DNA of 64,000 nt from Silene conica. Its lineage: Eukaryota > Streptophyta > Magnoliopsida > Caryophyllales > Caryophyllaceae. The notes beneath the pieces are model-generated. The model made no database searches, was not told the DNA's origin, and saw only the letters and a list, made by a program, of their open reading frames with translations. The stretch covers positions 1,444,399-1,508,398 of the forward strand of contig CM055314.2 in the NCBI GenBank assembly GCA_029255685.2, read 5' to 3'. Every line of letters begins with the position of its first letter. Position 1 is the first letter of the stretch. Shown here piece after piece: positions 24,901-35,300 of the stretch. Made by a program: the position numbers and the translations under genes.

Positions 24901-27900
24901 TAGATGAACCATCTCAACCAAAACCATTCCTATTATGCTCCCTCACTCGAATGCCCGTCGGGCTTGAAGAGTGGTTAGTTTGCACAGGCTCCCCCATACC
25001 GTGAGCTGGGTTTCCACTTCGTGAGTTTTCGAGGGGTTTTGAGGTTGTCAGGATTCGAACCCGTGACCTTCGGTCAGATACCATGATAGATGAACCATCT
25101 CAACCAAAACCATTCCTATTACGCTCCCTCACTCGAATGCCCGTCGGGCTTGAAGAGTGGTTAGTTTGCACAGGCTCCCCCATACCGTGTGCTGGGTTTC
25201 CACTGCGTGAGTTTTTGAACGGTTTTGAGGTTTGCAGGATTCGAACCTGTGACCTTCGGTCACAAGTACCATGATAGATGAACCATCTCAACCAAAACTA
25301 CGTATATTGTAACCTCATAGCCCTAAAAGTAAAGGAGTAGATGCGTAGTCTGCGCAACAGTTAATAAAGAGTGTGAGCGTGCAGGGCGCGATATCTCGAG
25401 GGTTGTCAAGCTGTTGATAAACTTTTACTAATTAATGACATGATGTTATGGGGAAACAGTATCTAAAAGGTCAGGATGATCCAATAATGCAAAGTGTGCT
25501 ACGAGACGTGGAGAAAATGGTAGGTGAAGGTCAAACGGATCTGCCTCTGGGTTTATGCTTTGCAGCAGGGCGAGGAGATGAGACATTGTTGCTACAGTTG
25601 CTAAAACGAGGTGCTGATCCCAACGAGCTAGACACGAATGGCCGCACTCCTCTGGTAACTTCAGTCATCTATGTCCGTCTTTATTTCCTAAATTATGTCC
25701 GTCTTTATTTCCTTGATCCTTACATATTGTCAATTTTATCGCGCGTGGAACAGCATATTGCAGCTGCCCATGGAAATAAAGATTGCGCCAGTTCGCTCAT
25801 CTCGTTTGGGGCCGATCCAAACATCAAAGGTACTGCGAAAAAAAGTAGTACAGAGGGCGGGCCAAACCCACGGGCCATCCGTCCATTAGGCCCTCCCGCC
25901 CAGCCTAAATATTTTGTGGGCTTGGACAAGTATTTTTTGCCCGAAAAATTAAGAGGGCGGGCCAAACCCAGCCCGCCAAGTTAATGAGGCGGGTATGGAC
26001 AACAAGAAAAGCCCGTGGGCCGGCCCATTAGGCCCGTTTACAATTTAAATAATTTACTTTTACTCTTAAAAAAATATTTTTTTTAAGCCTGTATCAATTT
26101 TATAGGGATATGGAACATTTAAATAATAATATGGAAAATATAATATGTAAACTAAAACAATTAATATATAATGAAAATATTTATATATTTTAATTAATAT
26201 AAAGTCTAAATTAGATAAATGTTCAAACAGTAATGATTACGTCTAATCTTTGCGTCTAACCTTACATGTATTTCTTTACTAAACATAAATTTATGTATCT
26301 CCCTTCAAATTTCACATCAAGATATGAAATATAAAAAAATAGATTAATATAAGTCATTTTATACCGAATACTTCATTAACAGTTAAAGTTTTATATTATG
26401 GCCCATTGGCCCATGGGCCGCCTGACTTTTGTATAACTATGGCCCGACCCGCCCACTAAGTCTTAACGGGCAACTTTTTTCTTCACAGTTCGGCCCAAAT
26501 CCGCATTTGAACAGCTCTAAATTTTTATGTATCGTTTATGATTCAGACTATGAAGGGAGTGTTCCGCTTTGGGATGCAATCGTGGGCAAGCACGAGTCCT
26601 TGATTAAGCTACTTCTCGACAATGGGGCGTCTCTAGCGTCTGGGGACGTCACTAAATACGCTTCTTACGCTGTCGAGCAAGACAGTCTAAAGATACTCGA
26701 GGACATACACAAGTATGGCGGAGATTTAACCTCGGCCAACAGTACTGGAACTACACCCCTTCATGCTGCAGTTACTGCTGGAAACGTGTTAATGGTGAAG
26801 TTTATTCTCGATCAAGGGGCCGACATTGACAAGTCCGATGAGCATGGATGGACGCCGAGGACGTTGGCTGATTTCCATGGCAATCAAGAGCTTATTGCAT
26901 TGTTCAATTCTAAGAAATTGGCTGACATTAATTCCTATGCTAGAGCTTCCAACAAGAAAGAAACTCTTACTTTTCGGATCCAAAAGTATCCCAGTACTGG
27001 TTCGATTCCTATTCCTCCAGACGCTCCTGTCATGATTCCCGTTGAAAAACACCCTAGACGCCGTGTTAACAACTTTCAGAATTCTCTTTTTGGTGTCGTC
27101 TCAGCTGCCACTAGAGGTTAGAGACTCTATTTCCGACCATCATCTTGCATCAGTTTGTCGGCTCAGAATAGACCTGATCATGGGCCGGGCCAAGTTTGGG
27201 TCGGGCTCGTGATATATAAATGACCCAAATACGTGGACCGGGCCAAACAGGTGGGCAAATTTTTTTGACCCAAACCCATAATTGTTCGGGCTATAATGGG
27301 CCTCGGGCCAAAATGGGCCAAACGGGCCAAAAAATACATTACAAAACAATTAACAAAATGGATATGCGAACAAACAATTAGCAACGAAATAAAAATTTCA
27401 AGTCTTAGGTACTTAACTTCGACTCCTTTGGTAAGAGAACAATCCCATAATACCATACATAATTTATGAGTTGACAAAAAAATAGTGGTACACTAACTAA
27501 CTAAAGGTGTACGATAAAAATATAAAAATATCCGCAAAGTTGATAATTCAATGTATTAGTGATATTAGATTATTCGTGTGATATGATATACGATTCCAAC
27601 TTTTGAATTTCCCTTCTTGAAAAAATAAAAAAATCGGGTCGGGCTGGGCTAAAAATCGGGCCTTTCCCAAACCCGGCCCTATATTTATATCGGGCTTATT
27701 TTGGGCCGGGCCACGGGCTTTTTAGGCCTAACTATTAGGCACAAACCCGAAAAAATCGGCTGGGCCGGGTCGGGTCACCGGACCTGGGCCGTTTGATCAG
27801 CTCTAGCGCAGAAGTTACCATGTCGTGTTCAGTCCTTCAGAATAATTACCATCACAGCCAAACTCTAAATCTGTCATGTCTGCGCAGGTGAAACAACAGC

Positions 27901-28177
27901 GGAGGAAGAAAGTTCGACAGAAATGAAGGGACACGAAAACCAGAACGATGGCAGAGTAACATTGAGATGCCCGGGTGTAAGCGAGGCCAGAAAGCTAGTC
28001 AGGTTGCCTGATACCATTCAAGAACTACTTCAAATTGGCAGTCAGAAATTTGGATGTCACTGCATTCAAGTATTAACAACAGACGGAGCTGAGATCGATG
28101 ATATAGGGCTCATTAGAGACGGCGATCACCTCTGCCTCGTCCACGATGACAAAAATAAGCTGCCTATGAACTCGTAG
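15983..28177 (+). CDS. AKT1: AKT1-type inward-rectifying K+ channel (copy B), complete
   Basis: Eleven exons: 15983-16167, 21308-21673, 21774-21831, 22313-22630, 23423-23767, 24544-24576, 24664-24849, 25460-25654, 25754-25829, 26547-27116 and 27888-28177 (TAG). They join in frame to 873 aa, close to Arabidopsis AKT1 (857). The N-terminus carries the AKT1 motif [13 protein letters not shown]1-S3 follow, then an Arg-rich S4 (LRLWRLRR, about 170-177). The selectivity filter TTGYGD is at 260-265, in [17 protein letters not shown]-linker, cyclic-nucleotide-binding-like domain, about five ankyrin repeats and a KHA domain complete the plan. The role by family is hyperpolarisation-gated K+ uptake at the plasma membrane, usually switched on by CBL-CIPK23 kinases. 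Intron 1 is 5.1 kb and crowded with MITEs. The intron after exon 6 starts GC. Unlike copy A, no intron splits LFQLVSEM. Confidence 0.94.
17519..17740. mobile_element. Tourist-like MITE, degenerate, in AKT1-B intron 1
   Basis: It is homologous throughout to 3659-3881 (CCTGTTCTTTTCGGCTGAAA, GAACTAAATTGAGTGGA, AACGTAAATAAAACTTAACG) and flanked by TAA. The ends are worn, suggesting an older insertion. Confidence 0.8.
17770..18266. mobile_element. Non-autonomous element with CTAGGTAGCAC termini
   Basis: The left end CTAGGTAGCACCAAAACGGA and the right end TGTCCGTGCTACCTAG are inverted repeats. The flanks CTTGTAGC and CGTGTAGC match at 7 of 8 positions, an 8-bp target duplication. The interior is rich in GGACACGG words. 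It is a hAT-like or Mutator-like MITE in AKT1-B intron 1. Confidence 0.75.
19140..19591. mobile_element. MITE with GRCYCTGTTTG termini
   Basis: The left end GACTCTGTTTGGTAAACAGC and the right end TTTAACAAACAGGGCC are imperfect inverted repeats, flanked by TAT on both sides. This fits a Tourist-like element of 452 bp in AKT1-B intron 1. The interior repeats AATCTGCTA-type words. Confidence 0.7.
20097..20354. mobile_element. AT-rich element, inverted relative of 9770-10090
   Basis: The ends GGATTATACAACC and GGATGTATAATCC are inverted. The right side shares TTAGATGTACGATACTCATA with the 9770 copy read backwards. It is non-coding and lies in AKT1-B intron 1. Confidence 0.55.
20999..21286 (-). 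mobile_element. TRIM (miniature LTR retrotransposon), AKT1-B intron 1
   Basis: Two ~72-bp direct repeats beginning TGTCAAGAAACC and ending TAACA (20999-21070 and 21214-21286) flank about 143 bp. A primer-binding site of the initiator-Met tRNA type (TGGTATCAGAGCC on the minus strand) abuts one repeat, and a purine tract abuts the other. GAAGA is duplicated on both sides. The structure looks whole and non-autonomous; the repeats differ at about a tenth of positions, so it is old. It ends about 21 bp before exon 2. Confidence 0.85.
21684..21715. repeat. Short CCCTAAA tract in AKT1-B intron 2
   Basis: About four CCCTAAA/CCTAAA units lie 10 bp after the exon 2 donor. It is a telomere-like or telo-box motif, of uncertain meaning inside an intron. 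Confidence 0.8.
21838..21998. repeat. ~99-bp tandem duplication in AKT1-B intron 3
   Basis: The block CTCTTCTTTTCAATCACTT..TTAGATAAAAGAGTTTACT occurs at about 21845 and again at about 21944. The following stretch (21990-22260) holds GATTTACGTGGTTCAC, a phrase common in plant LTR sequences, so an old fragment of such an element is possible but unproven. Confidence 0.7.
23807..24434. mobile_element. Foldback element with long inverted ends, AKT1-B intron 5
   Basis: GTCGTCGACAAATTACTAAT at the left is mirrored by ATTAGTAATTTGTCGACGAC at the right. Complementarity continues, with gaps, for about 150 bp on each side (CTACCAACTTTGCCCTTATT; CACTAAAATAAAATACGGTT). The core holds about three copies of a ~36-bp repeat with GTCTGGACGAAAATGTTC. 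Long inverted ends suggest a Mutator-type non-autonomous element. No clear target duplication was seen. Confidence 0.8.
24898..25310 (-). mobile_element. TRIM in tandem form (three LTR-like repeats), AKT1-B intron 7
   Basis: TGATAGATGAACCATCTCAA begins repeats at 24898, 25084 and 25272, separated by two near-identical internal regions. Each internal region has a purine tract (minus strand), a GGATTCGAACC block and the Met-tRNA-type primer site next to the following repeat. This LTR-internal-LTR-internal-LTR pattern arises by recombination between copies. It is non-autonomous and non-coding. Confidence 0.8.
25850..26519. mobile_element. hAT-like non-autonomous element, AKT1-B intron 9
   Basis: It is rich in GGCGGGCC and GGCCCATTAGGCCC words. 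It ends GCATTTGAACAGCTCTA, the same terminus as the elements at 27169-27805 and 56311-56704, which have 8-bp duplications. The left end is not clear. Confidence 0.55.
27169..27805. mobile_element. hAT-like MITE, AKT1-B intron 10
   Basis: The termini TAGACCTGATCATGGGCC and, inverted, GGGCCGTTTGATCAGCTCTA are flanked by GCTCAGAA and GCGCAGAA (7 of 8 identical), the hAT-type duplication. The interior is full of GGGCCGGGCC words and has no transposase. Confidence 0.8.
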
Positions 28178-29326
28178 GTACGCTTTCAAGATGCATCTCA
28201 AACTCGTCATTTTCTTTCTCGTCAATCTGTCACAGCCCGGTCCTCAGATATCGGTATCACCATAGTTTCATTTCCGTTTGCTTTCTTACATGGTGTCGAT
28301 CCAATTGTACATTATCCTTAATTGTACATAATTTCTACATGCTTTTTCACTTGCATGTTGAAGACTAAGAAATGTATTTTGATTTCTTTGCACAAAAAAA
28401 AACATTACTCGACATTTTTTGGGATGCGGCCATGCTGCCCTTCATCATATTTTGTCTCGAAAATAATGCGAATATGAGATTTTCTGAGGCTGTGTTGGTA
28501 ACTTAAGTGTAATTACCGGTTCATTTTCCGTATTTTGGGTTTGGTTCCAAGACGGGCGAACTTATAAATAATAAAGCTAGTTCGGGAAGTACGGAGTGTA
28601 CACTAGTCTATTGTTTAAAAGTTCGCAGTATAATTGCCTTACGAACGATTATGCGGGGTCTCGCCAAAGCATTTATCAGAATAAAACAGATTTTGGCGGT
28701 TGATTTTGAAGAGTTGTAACTCTTCAGAATTCTGACTCAATCCCTTCCCTTTTCCCTTCATTTGTCTATATATATGATAGATAAATGGTTCAATTTTTCT
28801 TAAGAGAAATCACGATATGAATCTTCTTAAACATAGAAAACGAATTACACAAAAGCTTCGAAATTACATCTCTGTTTTTCGTGCCAAAAACCGAGGAACA
28901 CCGTCTTATCTCTGTAGAAAATCCGGTACATCCCAGGCACTCACATACGGGATGAATTGTTCTATAAGAACAGTGTAGCGATTCGGTATTGTTTTCATTG
29001 CTTTCATTGCTTTGACAGTATATCAATAACAGGTTGTAGATAATTTCCGTTTACTTTCTGATTGATTGTGTTTATGTATGTCAAACAAAACACGATGAAA
29101 AGAGAAACGAGAATAACCCTAATCAAAATGATTAGACTCGAACCAAATAGCCCCATAATAACCCTAATCAAAATGATCAAAATACAATCGACTTGATTTG
29201 GACAATTGGCCCTTTGAGCGAAAGTGAACCAAATGACCCGTTTTGCCATGTCCTAAATCTACGATGCATCCAATAACCCTCGAAACTTGGAACTTCAGTC
29301 AGTTTGGAAACCCAGACGAACTGTGA
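28178..29326. other. Intergenic region between AKT1-B and DXS3-like gene
   Basis: The two genes converge here, so both 3' ends lie in this 1.15 kb. AT-rich sequence with poly-A-signal-like AATAAAG at about 28570 is present. No further gene or clear repeat is seen. Confidence 0.6.
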
Positions 29327-32300
29327 TTAGCACATCAAAAGGAGGGCTTCGCGGGTTCGGCCAAGCAAAGATAATGCAGTAGCAGCAATGTGATGACCGG
29401 TGAGACCTGCACTAATAAGCTGTTCATTTGGAGATGCATGTTCGATGTATGTGTCCGGCAATACAATTGGTCGCCACTGTCGAGAAGGCAAGAGTCAGGG
29501 CAATGATCATATTTACTATAGCTTAACACTACGAATGCGACTCCCCATTTGCACAAAACAATAAGGGCAGCCTGGTGCACGATGGCATCCCCGCTAGGCG
29601 AGGGTCCGGGGAATGGCCCCACCACAAGGGTGTAATGGCCGCTCTTCACGGTCACAAAGCAACACCTTAACCGGTGCGCCAAGGCTCCCCTTCGAGAAAT
29701 AAAATATTGAGATATGACCTCGTTAGTTTACCGATGTACTCCAGTAATCCGATAAATAAAATTATTAGCACTTGAATAACTACAATATTTAATTGGACAT
29801 TCCTTACTAAACCGTATCCGTATATACGGATTCCGTATAAACGGTTTTTCCGGAAACCCGAAACCGTATATACGGTTAAACCGTATCGGATCCGTATAGT
29901 GATTTTTGCAATTTTTAAAACCGTATACCCAATACGGTTTCAAAACCGTACCGGGTATACGGTTTTGCTCACCCCTTTCGGGGGGTGGGACAAAATAGAG
30001 CCGTAAACTGATAAGAATTACCTGGATTCGTCCATCAAGCTTTCCGTCGAGGGCAATGAACTGGGCAACATGAGACCCAAATCCTCCTACAGATCCTTCC
30101 TCAACCGTAATCAGAAAAGCATGATTTTCACATAGACCTCTGACAAGTTTCAGGTCAAGGGGCTTGCAAAACCTGGCATCGGCAACAGTAACTTCCAAAC
30201 CAAGCTTTGAAAGAAGGGACTGCGCGGAGAGACAGTTCTGAATCATGGCTCCGTATCCTAACAAGGCAACATCTTTACCTTCTATAAGAACTTTTCCCTT
30301 GCCAATCTGTCCTACGACAACCATCATATAATTAACGCAGATTTGTGCTGAGATTGTTTCTGATTTCAGTGGAACCAAAGACTCGCTATTCTCTGGTTCC
30401 TATTGCAATGGAATGAAGGAAAATAGTACATCAGATTGTCACGCTTCTTTTTATCATAAAATAATCGTCATTTGATGCAATTCTTGACGCAATTTTCAAT
30501 AAGAGTAATCTGGAATCCCATGTTACTCAGACTCGTTTAGAAGTACCCTACACGGGTACGTGTCCAAGTGTCGGACTCAGCTATTTTATTGAAAAATATG
30601 CACATTTTGGTTGAAAATGAGGTGTCCATGTGTCATACCCATGTCCGAGTGTCGAGTATCGGACACGGGTACGCGAGGAAATTAGAAGAGTCGGAGTAAC
30701 ATAGCTGGAATCCACCTCTCTGTGAGAACACTGGGGCAATGCTACATATCTTTGACTACAATCTGGAATCCCTTGAGGCACATAGGTAGTGTGGGGGGTT
30801 TATTATGGAAAAGGGTTCAGGTTGGAGTCCGATCAAACTGAATACATCTCAATCTCAACGAGTAGGAGACTGACATTTGAGAGTGAAAGCCATAATCATG
30901 GTTACCGGATTCACTCGGTACCCTAAGAATCGCGAATCGCAAATCACGAAAAGCGAATTCTCATGTTGGTTACTGAGAATACATACAACACACATTCTAT
31001 AAGAGCGAATCATAAATGGTAAGGACGTATTCATAGCGAATCCAGTAACCATTGCCATAATCACTCAATGTATGAGACTGAAAAATATCTTCCACAGTAT
31101 ATCACCTTATACTAAGCGAGTACGGGGTAATTTTCAAGGAGCGGACAAAATAAACCTAGTTTAATTTGAGCAGCGACAGTCATCACGGACTGCTAACTCC
31201 TGAGAAAAAAATGGATCACAAATTTTGGAAATTGCTACAGGAAGGCCTGAACTTCCATTTTACTAAGTTCGCATTTCTTTAAAACGGGTGTTCAACACAG
31301 GAGCACTTTCATTTCTTTTAAACAATTATTTGAAAGTAAAGCTATGTTACTCAAACTCGTTTAGAAGTATCCGACACAGGTACGTGTCCAAGTGTCGGAC
31401 TCGGCTATTTTATTGAAAAATGTGCATATATTTGGTCTAAAATGAGGTGTCCAAGTGTCATACCCATGTCCGAGTGTAGAGTATCTGACACGGGTACGCG
31501 AGGAAATTAGAAGAGTCGGAGTAACATTGAAGTAAAGGGTTTTCACAAATATGTAATAAATTGATGAATAAAAAAGTATTTTAGAAGAAACCACTACCTC
31601 AATAGGTATTGTACTACCCATGCAATTGCTTAAGCTGACAAGGGCACCACTAGGATACCGGAAGCACACCGGTCGATCATCAATTTGAGCTGCTGTGGCC
31701 ACCATGCGAGCAAGTTCAAACTCATCGGAAGGCGCCATGACTATCATGTTTGGTAAGCATGACATAAAAGTTATGTCATATGGTCCACAGGACACTGGTC
31801 CATCTGAACCAACCAATCCTGCATTTGTAATGGCAAATCGCACAGGGACTTTTTGCCGGTCGACATCGTGGACAACCTGTGATAAAAAAAATTTAGATGT
31901 ATATTAGCATCGCTTCTTCACTTGCAGACACGACAAAGAAGGTACATTGTAATAAGTTGTGGAGAAGCATGCAACATGGAGCAGCTATGCATGCAGCTAA
32001 TTCCAAAAATTCCCCAAGAGGTAGAAACTCCTGTCAAACAGTGTTACAGCACTACTACTACAACAACAACATCAGAGCCTTAGTCCCAAAATGTTTTGGG
32101 ATCGGCTGACATAAATCATCCTTTGGAATCGTCATGAGTGAACTCTCATCTCAACAAAAGAAAAAAGAAAGAAAAAAAAAACGGAAGTGGAGTGAAACAA
32201 AAAATGAAAGGCAAAGGGGTTTTATAGATTTTAAATCGAACTTATCACATGTATAAAAACCCAAAAAAATAAATCAAGAATAAAGTTTAAAGTGATTTTG

Positions 32301-35300
32301 AGAAACGATGTTACAGCACTACTACAAAAACAGGCAATAACAACACACCATTGACAATGCATGTTAATGCCATGTCCTAAATCTATGACGACCCTCAAAA
32401 CTTGGCACGCTACAAGCATGCAACATTAATATGTGTTGTCAATGATGCGTTGTTATTGCCTGTTTTTGTAGTAGTAAGAGAAGTGCGGAAGCTGAGTAAA
32501 TAGGGAGGTCTGGGGTACTAAAACAGGTATGTGCCTGAATATTGAAGATTGTGTGACTTGGAACTTGGAAGTAGTAATATTGAATACCGATCATTGTACA
32601 TCAACAACAACAACATTGCGCGAGTGACAAATGGCGAGTAAGTAGGGTTCAGATGTATCACATGACCCAAAACGGAAATCTTGTTGAGAATTGCATCAAT
32701 CATCTTCAAACTATTATTGAGCCATTTTCCTTTGTTTAATAGAGAGGATATAGGCCTTAGGGAAAAGAGAATATTGATGGAGGAGGATGACCTGATCATA
32801 AGCTCTTTGAAGATAGGCGGAAGGAATAATACAAAACGGTCTCAGTCCACCACTTGCTAAACCAGCTGAAAATGTAACCGCATGTTGCTCAGCAATTCCA
32901 ACATCAAAAAAACGATCTTGAAATTTTTCCTGGAACAATTCAATGGGCCGCTCCATTCTCATTCCTGCGTGAACTGCAACAATATCTTTGTCCTTCTCTG
33001 CCTCTGTAGATAAAGCCTCTACAAAGTAATCACAATATGTCCGAGGACTAATGCCAGCAAGCAATGTCTCAGGAGTAGGTGTATCTGATGCAATACAGAC
33101 CAATTGAAAACAGAAGGTCAGCAATTAAAGACATACTCCGTACTAAGTAGACGCATCATTGTTGGTTGTGAGCGTCCGGAATCATAACTACAGAATGAGA
33201 ACATATGATCGTCTTCTAACAAAATGAAGAGGCGAGAGGAAAAGAATTTAGGGATCTTCATTAATAACGTGTATATCATCGACAGAATAAGAATAAGAAT
33301 AAGAATATTAAGTATGTAGAAAAATCATATACCCCCCTCCCCTCTCCCTTACCATGCCATTTGCAGGAGCCTTTGAGGCATCGCAGTAATGATGTTGGTG
33401 TAAAATAATTAGTTAAAATATAAATCTAACCCAATCTTTACTCGGGACAAGAAAGATAAACACGGGTAAGCACCAACATCCTAGCAAATTCAAAAATCAA
33501 TTTACTTGAAAAGCAGGGAAAACTACCAGTACCAAGATTTTCTGTGGTATCAGTCGGCAGTTTAGGTGGGGAAGTAATTTCATCTGTCATGACATGAACC
33601 AGCACAGGCCCCATAGAATTCGATGACGATACTTCTTGCAGCACACAAATCAGGTCTTCGACGTTGTTACCATCTACTGGGCCGATGTAATAGAGACCTA
33701 ACTCTTCAAAAAGAGTAGATCCTGTAGGTCCCAGCATACCACGAGCATATTCATCGACTTTTGCAGCCCATTCATATAACCCTTTGCCGACTCTCTTAGT
33801 AAGACCCTGAAACAATAATAATTCACCAGAAATGTTTTAGCTCCAAAAATTACAACTATCAAACACAAAGATTACCTTAATTTACCATATAGATTGTTGG
33901 TTTACTTCCGAAACGAACACTGAATAACCCAATACCTTAGCAACTTCTCTGAATCGACGGAAAGATTTACTGGATTGAAGCTTGCTCAATGTACTAGAAA
34001 GTGCGTTAATAGGCGTCCTAGAGTCTTCATCAAGCTTAGGATGCAAAGAGTGACGACTGTCATTTAAAATCACCAGTAAGTTGGAGTCTAAATATCCAGC
34101 ATTACTCATCGCCTCATAAACCTGACCAGCGCTGGTTGTTTCATTGCTAATAATAGAAACTACACGCTCTCTTTTTCCTTTGATATCTCTTGCCACGGCA
34201 AATCCTAAAGTCAAGAAAACATAGATTTAGGCAATGATCGCGTGTTCAAACAGAAGATTACTGTTCTACCGGAAACGTAACACGTCAAGAAAACAAACTA
34301 AAACCTACCAAGTCCAGCAGAGATACTGCTGCATCCATGACCTGAGCCAAATGGATCAAACTCGCTTTCAGACCGTCTTGTACAGACAGAAAGTCCGTTC
34401 TTCTGTCCAAGTGTACTCATCAGGGATCTCCTTCCAGTGAGTAACTTATGGGCATATGTCTAAAAAAAATAGTCAAGGAAAAGAAAATGTATTAAGAATA
34501 GTTTTCACTCTTTTTATTCAACCTGCTCCCACATCATCCATGATAGATGAACCGTCTCAACCAAAACCTTAAGGTGATGGTTGAGGCCCAACTATTATTA
34601 ATATTCCTAATACGCCCCCTCACTCAAATGCCCATTGGGATTGAAGAGTGGTTAGTTTGCACAGGCCCACCCATACCGTATGCTGGTTTCCACTTCGTGG
34701 TTTTGTTTTTGAGGGCTTTTGAGGTTGTCAGGATTCGAACCCGTGACCTTCGGTCACACCGGCTCTGATACCATGAGAGATGAACCGTCTCAACCAAAAC
34801 CTAAAGGTGATGGTTGAGGTCCAACTATTATTAATATTACTAATAATCCATACTGCTGAAACCATACATACTAAGTATCAAGTTTATGATATCTTACTTG
34901 ATCTCCTTTATCCCACAAGATTTTGTCCATTGGTGCATGAAAAACATAGTGAATGGCAACAGTCAACTCCACCACAGGTAGGCTAGCTTGTAAAGCTCTC
35001 TGTCCTTTTGATACAAGGTTTGAAAGCTCTCCGCGAATTTCATCAGCTAATTGTTTGAGCTCCTGTACCACCGGAATTTCAGCCAATGAGATATTTTAGA
35101 AGTCATTTTGTAAAATTAAAATGTTATGGAGCACTGAAAGGATAAAACAGAAACAGGTACCATGACTTTCAACCTTAGTTGACAAGTTTTTCATGTTAAT
35201 GGGGTTCTCAACCATATCAAGTATAGGAGTCGGCATTTCTTCCCAGGAAAATTCACTCTTATCACTTAACGCTGTGATTCTTCCAACATAACTCTGCAGT

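Noticed and set aside
29335-29682. 115-codon minus-strand frame
   Set aside because: It runs through an Au SINE and reads the last DXS3 exon in the wrong frame.
34547-34768. 73-codon frame in a DXS3 intron
   Set aside because: It lies inside a TRIM element and has no protein similarity.
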